From: JAFGKM01 sp964413825
Lineage (GTDB): Bacteria; Ratteibacteria; UBA8468; B48-G9; JAFGKM01
Length of the DNA stretch: 45,112 bases
Direction of reading: 5' to 3'
Assembly (NCBI GenBank): GCA_964413825.1
Contig: CAYPTS010000007.1
Coordinates: 1 to 45,112, forward strand
Made by a program: the position numbers and the translations under genes. The notes below the pieces were generated by a model. The model did no database searches and was not told the origin of the DNA. It worked only from the letters and a program-made list of their open reading frames with translations. Shown one piece after another: positions 7,997-17,303 of the stretch (within the stretch, counting starts at the first letter, position 1; every line of letters starts with the position of its first letter).

Positions 7997-9700
7997 ATGA
8001 GAATAGGCGGTAAGAAAGCCCTGGCAGTGGATATCGGAAGTACGCGGATAAGGGTCTGCGACATGGAGTTTTCGGGACACAGGGCGAGGCTCAATTATTA
8101 CGATGAGTTGGACATTCCCGGATCCCCTGAAGAAAGAGACGATTTTATAATGACGGAGGGGAGGAATTTCATAAAGAGCCAGCCTGCGAAATCTTTCTAT
8201 ACTTCCTTGCCCGGCAGGGGAGTTCTTGTGAGGACTCTCGCAGTCCCCAGGGTACCCATAAAAAAACTCAGGGATATATTGAAATATGAAGTTCAACAGC
8301 AGATACCGTTCCCTCTTGAAATGGTGGAGTGGAAATACCAGATTTTAAGCGAAACACCCCAGAGTTTCAACATCCTGCTGGGAGCGGTGAAAAAAGACCT
8401 CATTACCGATTTTCTGTCGCGTGCCGGCGGGCTTGGAATAGATCCTTTGTTTCTCGATACAGACCTGTTCGCCATACTGAATGCATTCGTTTTTTCCACG
8501 CAATTTTCATATGAAAAGTGCCAGGCCATTCTCGAGATAGGAGCAAGCTCCTCAAATCTTATCATTAACCACAAGGAAAAACTGCTTATACGGTCACTGA
8601 CTACTTCCGGCGACACCATGACAAATGCCGTTTCCGAAGCGGATTCAGTGTCTTTTGACGAGGGGGAGAACAAAAAAATTGCCGGCGGTATGGAACTTCC
8701 GGTTATTGTTCCGAATGCCGAGAACCTCCATACGGAAATACAGAATTCCATAGACTACTGGAGATTCACGCAGAAAGGTCCGGAGGTTGAAGAGATTTAT
8801 ATCTGCGGCAGGGGCGTTCTGTTGAAGGGGTTTAAAGAATTTTTTCAGGAAAAGGCGAGAATAAACACCCACTATTTCCAGCCTTTTTCCAACGTGGATG
8901 TCGAAGAGGAATATGCCTATCTTAAGGAGCGGGCGATAGAGTTTTCCGTTTTGACGGGAATCGCGCTCAGGAGAATCGGCAGGACTTTCGTAAACCTTGA
9001 CATACTGCCGGAGGAAATAGAAAGAATAAGGGAATTCAAGCATAACCGTCCGTACATCTATCTTTCCGCCGTAATGGCGGGTCTGATAGCCATTACTCCG
9101 ACGCTTTTTTTCAACCAGGAAAAGGCGATGCTCAACGGACTGTTGAATGAGATACAACTTTCCCTTCAGCAGTACGAAAAATATAAACCCGACGTTGAGA
9201 AATTGAAAGGGGAAATAGGAGAACTGAAGGGACGCGGCGGAATAATAAAGGGCGTAATTGATGAAAAAGCGGTCTGGCTGCGCAGAATACTTTCTCTCGG
9301 GGGCGCTTTGCCGAGCAGCAGGATATATATAAATTCGTTTTATCCCGGACAGGAAGAGCCGGTTGCCTCGCCTGTCGTTCCTGCTCAAGCTGACGTTCCT
9401 GCCCCGATGCCTCCGGGCGCTCCGCCGCCTGAAATGCCGCCTGAAATGCCGCCGCCCGAAATGCCGCCTGCGCCAGAGCCCGGACAGCCGTCCGCTGAAG
9501 TGGCAGTCGAAGCTGCAAAAGGATTTACTATGAAAGGCGAGGTTGTAATAACCGACATAAAAACTGCCTTTAACGATTTCAAGGGATTTGTAAACGAACT
9601 GTCGAATCTTGATTACATGGAGAAGGTGACCATAAATTCCTGCGAGGTCGATTCGGACAAGGAAAAACTCGAGTTTTCCCTGTTTCTTGAAATAAAATGA
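7997..9700 (+). CDS. pilM: PilM-PilN fusion, type IV pilus/type II secretion assembly platform protein
   Basis: A 567-residue protein joining two usually separate pilus components. The N-terminal part (about 1-340) is an actin-like PilM domain beginning ALAVDIGSTRIRV, with KLRDILKYEVQQQIPFPL, LEIGASSSNLII and ICGRGVLLKG as in PilM/GspL cytoplasmic domains. A single hydrophobic segment at about 352-375 follows. Then come a coiled-coil periplasmic stretch, a Pro/Met/Glu-rich linker (about 455-500, repeated PPEMPPEM units), and a short PilN-like C-terminus. In other bacteria PilM binds the N-terminal tail of PilN, so the fusion makes that link covalent. ATG 7997 has GAAGG seven bases upstream. 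ATG 7991 is an alternative, and any longer frame would overlap the tRNA. It overlaps the next gene by ATGA. Confidence 0.85.
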   Translation: MRIGGKKALAVDIGSTRIRVCDMEFSGHRARLNYYDELDIPGSPEERDDFIMTEGRNFIKSQPAKSFYTSLPGRGVLVRTLAVPRVPIKKLRDILKYEVQQQIPFPLEMVEWKYQILSETPQSFNILLGAVKKDLITDFLSRAGGLGIDPLFLDTDLFAILNAFVFSTQFSYEKCQAILEIGASSSNLIINHKEKLLIRSLTTSGDTMTNAVSEADSVSFDEGENKKIAGGMELPVIVPNAENLHTEIQNSIDYWRFTQKGPEVEEIYICGRGVLLKGFKEFFQEKARINTHYFQPFSNVDVEEEYAYLKERAIEFSVLTGIALRRIGRTFVNLDILPEEIERIREFKHNRPYIYLSAVMAGLIAITPTLFFNQEKAMLNGLLNEIQLSLQQYEKYKPDVEKLKGEIGELKGRGGIIKGVIDEKAVWLRRILSLGGALPSSRIYINSFYPGQEEPVASPVVPAQADVPAPMPPGAPPPEMPPEMPPPEMPPAPEPGQPSAEVAVEAAKGFTMKGEVVITDIKTAFNDFKGFVNELSNLDYMEKVTINSCEVDSDKEKLEFSLFLEIK

Positions 9701-10446
9701 AAAAAATTAAAAGTTTGCTGAAAAAATATTCATTGCTTTTGTCTCTGCTGCTGGTTATCGGAATTATCGTTGCAGGGCAGTTTATGAATAAAAACATGAG
9801 ACTGGAGATAAAGAAGATTGAAGAGGAAATAAAAGAAAAACATTCGGAAGTTGCGCAGTACGAGAAGGAGAAAGAAAATGCGCCTTCTCCGGAATTGATT
9901 GCAAGATTGACGGCGGAAAAGAATTTTCTTAACCGGGAATTTGATTTCTTCATGAATAATTTCTCCACTACCTATCCGATTATCCCCGAGTTTACTCTCT
10001 ATCCCTCGGTGGAGTTTAAGGAGTACCTGTATTTTTCTGAAGACCGGATGTACAAGAGGGCAAGCAAGAGAAGGGTAACACTGCCTGAAACTCTCCCTTT
10101 TCCGTCTACGGGACTTGTGCCGCAGGAGCAGATTCCGACGCTGACCCTGCAGTTCGAGGTTGTGAAAGACCTGGTAAATCTTATTATTGACTCGGGAGTG
10201 ACGACAATAGATAACATCGCTCCCGGAGTTCCCCAGCAGGTTGCTTTTTACCAGATACTCCCCCTTAAATTAAAGATAGCCGGTACGAGCAATGAAGTAG
10301 TAAGGTTTTTGAAATACATTGAAAACCCGTCATCTTATTTTGTGCTTAAAAGCTTTGCCGTAACAAGAGAGGACAGGGGACTGTTCAACATAGAAGCCGG
10401 GGTTAATGCCGTACTGCTCAAGAGCTACAAGAAATCGGAAGGATGA
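9697..10446 (+). CDS. pilO: PilO-like inner-membrane alignment protein
   Basis: A 249-residue bitopic protein. Residues 8-28 form one membrane segment with a short Lys-rich cytoplasmic tail, then a coiled coil (about 30-60), then a periplasmic alpha/beta domain ending in KLKIAGTSNEVVRFLKYIENPSSYFVLKSFAV. That last stretch matches the PilO/GspM style ferredoxin-like domain, where a strand is followed by a helix and FxxxI. PilO pairs with PilN in the periplasm and helps align the inner-membrane machinery with the secretin. The start overlaps the pilM stop (ATGA at 9697), implying coupled translation. Sequence conservation in this family is low, so the call relies partly on position after PilM-PilN. 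Confidence 0.75.
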   Translation: MKKIKSLLKKYSLLLSLLLVIGIIVAGQFMNKNMRLEIKKIEEEIKEKHSEVAQYEKEKENAPSPELIARLTAEKNFLNREFDFFMNNFSTTYPIIPEFTLYPSVEFKEYLYFSEDRMYKRASKRRVTLPETLPFPSTGLVPQEQIPTLTLQFEVVKDLVNLIIDSGVTTIDNIAPGVPQQVAFYQILPLKLKIAGTSNEVVRFLKYIENPSSYFVLKSFAVTREDRGLFNIEAGVNAVLLKSYKKSEG

Positions 10447-10453
10447 AAGAATA

Positions 10454-12625
10454 ATGGTTAAAAACGGGAAAAATAAAGCGGATATGCTGAGGGAGGAGCG
10501 TAAAAAACAGCTCTTGAAGTTCATTGAAAAGAAAAAGATGAAAGTATTGCCTTCCCAGTCCGCCGCTCAAGGGCCTCTGAAAGAGAACAAAAAAGTGCAG
10601 GTCCCTTACGTGAAGAAGGAAGAAAAACCCCGGGAAATCGAGAAAACCTATATTAACGGGAGCAGCCGCCGCAAAAAAAGAAGAGAAAAATTAGCCGAAG
10701 TTGCCGCGCAGAAAGAAGATATTAGAAAGAAGAATGTCCTTGCCGTGCAGCAGGAAAGGCAAAAAAAACTTGACGAGGAAAAAAGGCGTCGGGATGAAAA
10801 GGCCCTTGCGGAAAAAGAAGAGAGAGAACGCAGGAATGAAGAGAAGAACAGGAAAAAACTGGAAGCGCTGAAGGCGGGGGAAGAGGTAAAACTTCGCAGG
10901 GAGCATGAAAAGAAAGCACGCCTTGAATCTGCCTCGAAGAAAGCCGCGGCGGCGAAGCTCGCCGGGGAAATCGCCGTTAACCGGAAACAGTCGCTTGTTG
11001 CAGAAAGAAACAAGAAGTCCCTTAAAAATAAAGAAGAATTAATATCCCGTCTTGAATCTCTCAAGGAAAAACATAACATTGACAGCCAGCAGCGGTTACT
11101 TCAAAAACAGCTGGCGCTTGCAGGCAGGAAAGCCATAGCACTCCGCAGGAGCGAAGAAAAGAAAAAACACAAGGAAGAAGCGCTGAATCTGAAAAAAGAA
11201 GCGTTGAAGGCGAAGGAACAATCAGCACTATTGAAGAAGGAAGAGGAAAATCGTAAGAAGGCAGAATCGTTGAAGTTGAAAGAAGAAGCAAGACTTCGCA
11301 GGGAGCATGAAAAGAAAGCACGCTTTGAATCTGCCTCGAAGAAAGCCGCGGCGGCGAAGATTGCCGGGGAAACCGCCGTCGAACAGGACAAAGCGGTCGA
11401 GGTTCCGGACAGCCTGCCTGCGAAGAGAAAAGCAGAATTGTTGGAGTTCATCAAAACCAGAAGACTGCTCAACGAACAGAATGCGGAAAGAAAAAAGATT
11501 CTGAAATCTGTTGCCGGAGAAAAACGTTCCGTTCCCGTTGTTGTTCCCGTCCCGATACCTGTTTCCATGCCTGCCGGAAAAATCCGGCCCGAAGCAAAGC
11601 CGCCTATTTCCACGACAGCGATTGTGCCGGCAAAACCTGTCATTTCCGCCGCAGGCAGGGAAGAACAGAAAAAGGTCGCGGCACATATAGCGGTACTTGC
11701 GAAAGAGTCCGGCAGAATAAACAACGTCGTTATCAGAAACACCGTCGGACAATCCGTCCAGTCGGCGCAGAAATTTATCAACGCGTTCAGGAAAAAACCG
11801 GTATCCGCCGGGAAAAAAGCGCTGGCGCCTGCGGCGCCCGCGCGTTCTTCAAAAAAAGTTGCCGCATACAGAGAGCCGTTTTTACTTTTGCCGTTCATAA
11901 GGAAAAATGCTTTCAAGGTTGTTTTTTTACTGCTTTGTATTGCATGGTTCGTTGAAATATTTATGCTGATGAGAAAGTTCCAGGAGCCGCAGCAGCGTCT
12001 CAGTGCCATTGTCGGGGGTGAACTGTTTACCGACAAGAGTTCTTCGGAACGGGAATCCGTATCCAGAGATACGCAGGAGACCGAAAAACTCGTCATACAG
12101 AAACCGGAGAGAATTGACATTGAAGGGAAACGCGACCCGTTTTCTCCGGGGCGTCTGACCATGAATGTTCTGGACAGGCCTTCGCCTACAAGCATAGTGT
12201 TGGCGCCGAGGCCGGAAGTTATTTCAATATTGAGGCCAGCAAGAGTTGTAAGCGTCATCAGGGAAGACAAGCGTATGGAGCCGGACAGGGTTTCCGACCT
12301 TGCAAAGCCCCAGGCGCCGGCGTTCCAGTCGATTTTGAAAACCTCGCCGGCAGCCGAGGTGCCTGTCGCTTCCGCTCTTGCTCCTCTGGAAAAGATACAG
12401 ACGCCCGAACCTTCGCCGTTAATTATGCCCGAGATGCGCTGTGACCTGGTTTACAGGGGCAGAATGCTTGTGGAAGGCGTTGAATACCTGTTTATAGAAG
12501 GCAGGCAAAGAACTTACAGGGTAACGGTGGGCGATGTTGTGGAAGGGTTCAGGATACTGAGAAAAGAGAACAACAGACTACATCTTTCAAAGGATGGCGC
12601 ACTGTACGAAATAGCCATAGATTGA
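10454..12625 (+). CDS. Lys/Glu-rich coiled-coil membrane protein with C-terminal PilP/GspC-like domain
   Basis: A 723-residue protein of unusual build. About residues 1-350 are a highly charged Lys/Glu/Ala/Arg coiled-coil region recalling TolA. A segment at about 485-505 (AFKVVFLLLCIAWFVEIFML) is one membrane span. The last 65 residues, from MRCDLVYRGRMLVEGVEYLFIEG through YRVTVGDVVEGFRI, resemble the HR-type beta domain of PilP/GspC that contacts the secretin. The position between PilO and a secretin fits a PilP role. The coiled coil lies before the membrane span, so it would be cytoplasmic if the N-terminus is inside. It contains an almost perfect internal duplication. ATG 10454 is chosen because GGAAGGA precedes it and the longer frame would overlap pilO. 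Confidence 0.65.
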   Translation: MVKNGKNKADMLREERKKQLLKFIEKKKMKVLPSQSAAQGPLKENKKVQVPYVKKEEKPREIEKTYINGSSRRKKRREKLAEVAAQKEDIRKKNVLAVQQERQKKLDEEKRRRDEKALAEKEERERRNEEKNRKKLEALKAGEEVKLRREHEKKARLESASKKAAAAKLAGEIAVNRKQSLVAERNKKSLKNKEELISRLESLKEKHNIDSQQRLLQKQLALAGRKAIALRRSEEKKKHKEEALNLKKEALKAKEQSALLKKEEENRKKAESLKLKEEARLRREHEKKARFESASKKAAAAKIAGETAVEQDKAVEVPDSLPAKRKAELLEFIKTRRLLNEQNAERKKILKSVAGEKRSVPVVVPVPIPVSMPAGKIRPEAKPPISTTAIVPAKPVISAAGREEQKKVAAHIAVLAKESGRINNVVIRNTVGQSVQSAQKFINAFRKKPVSAGKKALAPAAPARSSKKVAAYREPFLLLPFIRKNAFKVVFLLLCIAWFVEIFMLMRKFQEPQQRLSAIVGGELFTDKSSSERESVSRDTQETEKLVIQKPERIDIEGKRDPFSPGRLTMNVLDRPSPTSIVLAPRPEVISILRPARVVSVIREDKRMEPDRVSDLAKPQAPAFQSILKTSPAAEVPVASALAPLEKIQTPEPSPLIMPEMRCDLVYRGRMLVEGVEYLFIEGRQRTYRVTVGDVVEGFRILRKENNRLHLSKDGALYEIAID
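10891..11359 (+). repeat. 67-bp duplicated segment inside the coiled-coil gene (10891-10957 and 11293-11359)
   Basis: The two 67-bp copies differ at one base (C/T at the Leu/Phe codon) and lie 402 bases apart, which is 134 codons, so the reading frame is kept. Both encode LRREHEKKAR followed by an Ala/Lys stretch. Identity that extends to synonymous positions points to recent duplication or gene conversion rather than selection on the protein alone. Confidence 0.85.
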
Positions 12626-12637
12626 AGAAGAAATTTA

Positions 12638-12666
12638 TTGATTTCAATTGGAACCGAGGGTAATAT
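12638..12666 (+). promoter_or_regulatory. Possible internal promoter before the first secretin
   Basis: TTGATT (12638-12643) and TAATAT (12661-12666) are 17 bases apart in the 59-base gap, the longest in this operon. Each box matches the sigma70 consensus at four of six positions, so this is only a candidate. A strong GGGAGG follows at 12671-12676 before ATG 12685. Confidence 0.3.
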
Positions 12667-12684
12667 ATAAGGGAGGATGAACAA

Positions 12685-14559
12685 ATGAAACGAATACTTA
12701 TCCTGTGTATTGCAGTTTTAATTTTTACCGCGGCCGCAGGCGCGTTAAGCGCGCAAACGCCGAGAGCCGACCTTGACATTTTGTATATGGAGGCCGTCAA
12801 CAGTTACTATGCCAAAAATTATACCGAAGCCATCGGTCTTTTCAAAGAAATACAGGGTATCAATCCAAACTACAGGTCGAGCCAGGTACAAAGATTCATA
12901 AGGGTTGCTGAAACTCAACTTGGCAAAACCGGCGTCAAACAAACGTTCAAGCCGGAGGAACATGAAACCACTGAGGTTGAAGTGGTAAAAGAGGGGGAAT
13001 ATGAAACTTTTGCGATGGCCTCGCAAAAGGTGCTTCTTGATGCCTATGAATACCTGCAGGAAACGGAAATCCGGTATAAGGTTTCGAAGTTTGATATGTT
13101 GGAGCCGAACTCAACCCTGAAGATGGCCAAGCAGGCATACGAGGAAAAGCAGTTTTCCGAATCAATAAGACTTGCAAATAAAGCACGCATACAGCTTGAG
13201 CAGATACTTCAAAAGAGAGCGGACGTTGAAACGCCGGTTATGGGCGTTGTTGGAACAACTCCGGTTACTCTGAATCTGAGCAATGCCGACCTTGAACAGA
13301 GTTTGAAACTCATCTACGACCTGACCGGCGCAAATATCATATTGAGCAAAGGGATTACAGGCAGGGTCACTATCAACGTGCAGGACCTTCCACTGCAACG
13401 GGTGCTCGACCTGATATGCGAGGCAAACAAACTTAAGTACATTGAAGAGGACCAGGTTATAAAGGTAATGACGGAAAGCGAATACGATACCCGTACCAAG
13501 GCGGTAAAGGAAAAGAGCAGGAGGGTTTTCAACGTTTTCTACGGGGATGCGGCTCTGATTGCGAAATCTCTCAGGGAAACCTTCAAACTGGAAACTCTTG
13601 TGCATGACCCGCGGACCAATTCAATTATCATCGACGTAACCAATCCCATGCAGCTTCAGCAGATACAGGATGTTATATCTTCTCTCGACATGCCGATTTC
13701 TCAGGTACTTCTGGAGGCGAAGATTGTTGAAATAGCGGCTTCCAAGGAAAACTCTTTTTCAATAGACTGGCTTATAAGTTCCAGGCTGGTCGAAAGTATA
13801 AACGGCGTTCTTACCGGTCCGCGCTTCGGGGTTAATCCGGGATTCACCCCCGGCATATCTTCCAGCCTGCCTACGGGCGGGTTTGCGTTTGGATTGACAA
13901 ACAAAGACGTCAATAGCCTTATCAATGCGCTTGCCACTCAGGGCGATGTGAAACTGATACAGTCTCCAAAGGTAATGTGTTTAAACGGAACGACCGCGAT
14001 AATAAGGGTCGTGCAGAATTTTCCGTACATAATACCGGAATTTCAGCAGACCTATAATCCTACTACCGGGGCTCTTACGGGAAGTCAGCAGACAGTTACC
14101 GTGTACGAGGAAGACGTGGGAACCGAGTTTGAGGTAACGCCCATAATTCAGAGAAACCGGACGGTTTTTCTGACGCTTAACATTTACGATTCGCGTCTTG
14201 TGGAAGTAAGAAAGTTGAACGCTGTCGCTGCGGGACTTACCTATGAAACGGAACAGCCCATTATTTCCACGAGGGAAACTACGCAGAACGTTACTCTTTT
14301 TGACGGTCAGACTCTGGTTGTGGGAGGCATGATACAGCACCGCGAAGAAAAGACGGAATCAGGGGTGCCTTTTCTCAGGCGGATATGGCTGCTTGGCAAT
14401 CTTTTCAAAAAACCGAGATACAACAAGACATCGAGCGAACTGTTGTTGTTCCTTACTCCGTACATTGTAACGACGTACGAGGAAGGCGAGGTTTTGAGCA
14501 GACCCGACATCCAGAAATCCCGCGAGGAGATAGACATGGGAATTCTTGAAAAGTTTTAA
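12685..14559 (+). CDS. Type IV pilus/type II secretion secretin with N-terminal TPR-like region
   Basis: A 624-residue outer-membrane secretin. A signal peptide (residues 1-23, ending ALSAQ) is followed by a TPR-like helical pair (YAKNYTEAIGLFKEIQGINPNY), then helical sequence. An N-terminal secretin/STN-type domain at about 193-270 (VTINVQDLPLQRVLDLICEAN) and one N1-type ring domain (about 275-350, with DPRTNSIIIDV) come next. The barrel-forming secretin domain occupies about 350-600, with TPIIQ, VTLFDGQTLVVGGM and LLLFLTPYIV. The build resembles PilQ/BfpB-like secretins more than GspD because only one N1-type repeat is seen. Neighbouring genes supply the inner-membrane partners. No pilotin gene or obvious lipobox is visible. 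Confidence 0.88.
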   Translation: MKRILILCIAVLIFTAAAGALSAQTPRADLDILYMEAVNSYYAKNYTEAIGLFKEIQGINPNYRSSQVQRFIRVAETQLGKTGVKQTFKPEEHETTEVEVVKEGEYETFAMASQKVLLDAYEYLQETEIRYKVSKFDMLEPNSTLKMAKQAYEEKQFSESIRLANKARIQLEQILQKRADVETPVMGVVGTTPVTLNLSNADLEQSLKLIYDLTGANIILSKGITGRVTINVQDLPLQRVLDLICEANKLKYIEEDQVIKVMTESEYDTRTKAVKEKSRRVFNVFYGDAALIAKSLRETFKLETLVHDPRTNSIIIDVTNPMQLQQIQDVISSLDMPISQVLLEAKIVEIAASKENSFSIDWLISSRLVESINGVLTGPRFGVNPGFTPGISSSLPTGGFAFGLTNKDVNSLINALATQGDVKLIQSPKVMCLNGTTAIIRVVQNFPYIIPEFQQTYNPTTGALTGSQQTVTVYEEDVGTEFEVTPIIQRNRTVFLTLNIYDSRLVEVRKLNAVAAGLTYETEQPIISTRETTQNVTLFDGQTLVVGGMIQHREEKTESGVPFLRRIWLLGNLFKKPRYNKTSSELLLFLTPYIVTTYEEGEVLSRPDIQKSREEIDMGILEKF

Positions 14560-14610
14560 GTCTTTCGGGATACGGCGGCAGGGGGTAAAACAGTAACGGA
14601 GGTGCAGACA

Positions 14611-15678
14611 ATGAGCAAAAGAAAATGGTTTGTATCAACGATAGCGGTATTTTTCATTTTTTCATCCCTTTCGTCTTTGAATGCCCAGACGAGTTCGAAA
14701 AGCAGTACAAGGACCAGCAGTTCATCTGCTTTCAGGGATGACAGAGACGAGGATAAGGACAGGAGAGGTGCAGTAAGAGATTTCGTGATGGCGGTCATAG
14801 GCGGAATGCTCAGGCATCCCGACCCCACTATCAGGAAACAGGCGATACAGTCGATATCCATGGGAATGGCGGGGGATAGTAATGATTCAGGGAATTCTTC
14901 CAACGAGAGAGGCGGCATAAGGAGTTTGTTTGCGGTTGGCGACACGGAAAGCGGAGGAAGCAGTGACGAAGATTCTTCAACGGGTGTCGGCGGGGCAGTG
15001 TTTATCCCCGACCTGTATGTTCTTCTTGCCGACCCTGATTTCGAGGTCAGGGATATTGCATCCGTGGGGTTGGATATGATTTTCCAGACTGATTCCACCA
15101 TGTTGAGGTTTATGAACGACCCTGAGCCGCTTATAAGAAAATATGCCACGCAGATATATGCAAAGAAGAGTTTTTCACAGACTGAAACGACTTCCAGGAG
15201 CGACAACAATGAAGATATGGGACAGGTAAAAGATTTACTTGCATTGCGCACAATGCTGGTGCGCCTTAAGCATGAAAAAGAGCCGGATGTAAGAAAAACC
15301 ATAGTGGATTCCATAGAATGGTACATAAGGCACGGCGGGGGCGACAGTGAAGGCAGGAGCGGTTCTTCCCAGGAATATTCGGGAGACATGTTCGGCGTTG
15401 ATGTTGCGCTTCTTATAAAATATCTTAATGATGAAAATCCCGAATTGAGAAAACAGGCAATCAAGACAATTGCCCTGAGGGAGACCAGCGACGACGTATT
15501 AATAAAACTGATGGAACGTCTGCGTATAGAACAGGACGAAGAGGTCAAGCAGGAACTTATCACGGCTCTCGATGTATTGAGAACAATGCAGTATTATAGC
15601 AAGGGAGACCAGCGGACAGGTGGGGCCGGAGGTGCCGCTACAGGGGGTCTTCCCGGCTTGATTCCTCAGACCAGATAA
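14611..15678 (+). CDS. Exported HEAT-repeat protein
   Basis: A 355-residue protein with a signal peptide (about 1-27, hydrophobic core VSTIAVFFIFSSL, cleavage probably after NAQ). It has at least four HEAT-like helical pairs: HPDPTIRKQAIQSISMG, DPDFEVRDIASVGLDMI, EKEPDVRKTIVDSIEWY and DENPELRKQAIKTIAL, plus EQDEEVKQELITALDVL. Ser/Gly/Asp-rich low-complexity linkers separate them (about 28-45 and 90-130). HEAT repeats serve as protein-binding scaffolds, and the location between two secretin genes suggests a periplasmic partner of the secretion channel. I know of no standard pilus gene with this build. ATG 14611 has CGGAGG eight bases upstream. Confidence 0.75.
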   Translation: MSKRKWFVSTIAVFFIFSSLSSLNAQTSSKSSTRTSSSSAFRDDRDEDKDRRGAVRDFVMAVIGGMLRHPDPTIRKQAIQSISMGMAGDSNDSGNSSNERGGIRSLFAVGDTESGGSSDEDSSTGVGGAVFIPDLYVLLADPDFEVRDIASVGLDMIFQTDSTMLRFMNDPEPLIRKYATQIYAKKSFSQTETTSRSDNNEDMGQVKDLLALRTMLVRLKHEKEPDVRKTIVDSIEWYIRHGGGDSEGRSGSSQEYSGDMFGVDVALLIKYLNDENPELRKQAIKTIALRETSDDVLIKLMERLRIEQDEEVKQELITALDVLRTMQYYSKGDQRTGGAGGAATGGLPGLIPQTR

Positions 15679-15686
15679 AAATTACA

Positions 15687-17303
15687 ATGAAAAAGAATGC
15701 GGGATTTATGGCTGTGTTTTTGTTTTTTTTTCTTTGTTCGGCGGTTTTCTGCGATGCCGGAAAAGGTTTTCAACTTAATTTCAAGGACGTGGATATAACA
15801 ACGTTCATTGATTTTGTCGGGAAGAACTTCACCAAGGAAAACTACCTGATAGACCAGAACGTAAAGGGAAAATTAACCATCTATTCAAACAGTCCTGTTC
15901 CACTTGAGGAGATGGATACTATTTTCAAGTCAATCCTCAATCTGTACGGTTTTTCTGTTATCAAAGAAGGCTCTATTTCAAAGATTATCCCGTCCACGGA
16001 AGCCAGGATACGGGTCAGGGATATCAACGTAGGGCCGGTGCCTGCCGGCAGGATGGAAGATTTCCTGATACAGATAATTCCGCTCAAACACTATCCGCCG
16101 GACGTAATTTCCCAGATTCTTGCCCCGTACATAACCAAGGGCGGGCAGATTACAGTGGACAGCCGTACCAACAGTCTTGTTATTTCCGACGTCGGTGCGA
16201 ACATAGCAAAAATACAGGAGATTATCTCGAAGATAGACATGCCGAGCCCTCCCGGCAAGGAAGTTCTTAAAATCTTCCGCCTTGAAAACGTGGATGCCGA
16301 AGAGGTTGCCAAGATACTGACCCAGCTGCTTGCCCGTCCGAGACAGCCCGTGCGCAGGGGAGAGGTTGCCGCCATTCAGCCTTCGGTAGTTGCCGCAAAG
16401 GCAACCAACTCCCTTATTATAAATGCCGACCCTGATGACTTTGCCAACATTGAAAACATCATAAAAGAACTGGACATTCTTACCAACCAGGTTCTTATAG
16501 AAGCGTTGATTGTGGAGGCGTCGTTTGAAACCACGAAAAAAATCGGCATAGAATGGGCCGCTTCGGAAACTTTTGACGGCGGCAGGTATACCGGAGGTGC
16601 GGCAACGAACTTTGGCTACATACAGAATTACGCGACCAGCGGCGTCGTCCCGGAGGGCTTTTCACTGGGATTTTTTAAGGGAAGTTTAGCCTTCCCGCTC
16701 GACGTGGGAGCGTTGATTAATCTTTATGCTAAGGATACGAAATTCAACATACTTTCCACGCCGCAGATAATGACGTCGGACAACCAGGAAGCGACAATCA
16801 ACGTCAGTGAAAACATTCCCTATCTTAAAGAGACAAGGTTTATACAGAGTACTTCGAGCATTGCGGGCGATACGATAAAAAGTTATGATTACAAGGACGT
16901 GGGAATCACTCTGAAAATAACGCCGCAGATAAGCCAGGATAAGTACGTGCGCCTTAAAATCATGCAGGAAGTGACGAAACTTATCGAGGGAGGCATTGCC
17001 GAAGCTCCCACTACGGCCAAGCGTTCCGTTGAAACAACGCTGATTGTTCCCAACAAGAAGACCATAGTCCTTGGCGGGCTGGTAAGGGACGACGTTGAAG
17101 ATACTGTGCAGAAAGTTCCCTACCTTGGAGATATCTGGCTGCTCGGAAGGCTGTTCAGGTACAATTCCAAAAAGACAATGAAAACCAACCTTCTTATTTT
17201 TATTACTCCCCATATTATGACCACGTTTGAGGAAGCGGAAACAATGAGTGCTGAAAAAGAGCAACTTCTCGGAGAGATGGTAGAAAAGCAAGATGGAAAA
17301 TAA
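15687..17303 (+). CDS. gspD: GspD-like type II secretion secretin
   Basis: A second secretin, 538 residues. After a signal peptide (about 1-24) comes an N0 domain (FQLNFKDVDITTFIDFVGKNF, about 28-105). N1 follows (IPLKHYPPDVISQILAPYITKGG with DSRTNSLVISD), then one N2-type repeat (IFRLENVDAEEVAKILTQLLARP with ATNSLIINAD). The secretin core starts at about 268 (VLIEALIVEAS) and ends with TLIVPNKKTIVLGGLVRDD and LLIFITPHIM. The N0-N1-N2 order and sequence are those of GspD in type II secretion, with one repeat fewer than the usual N0-N3 set. It starts nine bases after the HEAT gene and overlaps gspE by 11 nt. Two secretins in one operon are uncommon. Confidence 0.9.
   Translation: MKKNAGFMAVFLFFFLCSAVFCDAGKGFQLNFKDVDITTFIDFVGKNFTKENYLIDQNVKGKLTIYSNSPVPLEEMDTIFKSILNLYGFSVIKEGSISKIIPSTEARIRVRDINVGPVPAGRMEDFLIQIIPLKHYPPDVISQILAPYITKGGQITVDSRTNSLVISDVGANIAKIQEIISKIDMPSPPGKEVLKIFRLENVDAEEVAKILTQLLARPRQPVRRGEVAAIQPSVVAAKATNSLIINADPDDFANIENIIKELDILTNQVLIEALIVEASFETTKKIGIEWAASETFDGGRYTGGAATNFGYIQNYATSGVVPEGFSLGFFKGSLAFPLDVGALINLYAKDTKFNILSTPQIMTSDNQEATINVSENIPYLKETRFIQSTSSIAGDTIKSYDYKDVGITLKITPQISQDKYVRLKIMQEVTKLIEGGIAEAPTTAKRSVETTLIVPNKKTIVLGGLVRDDVEDTVQKVPYLGDIWLLGRLFRYNSKKTMKTNLLIFITPHIMTTFEEAETMSAEKEQLLGEMVEKQDGK

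Noticed and set aside
10648..11079. Minus-strand Ser/Phe/Leu-rich frames opposite the coiled-coil gene
   Set aside because: These are composition artefacts of Lys/Glu/Ala codons read backwards. They have no ribosome-binding site or family resemblance.
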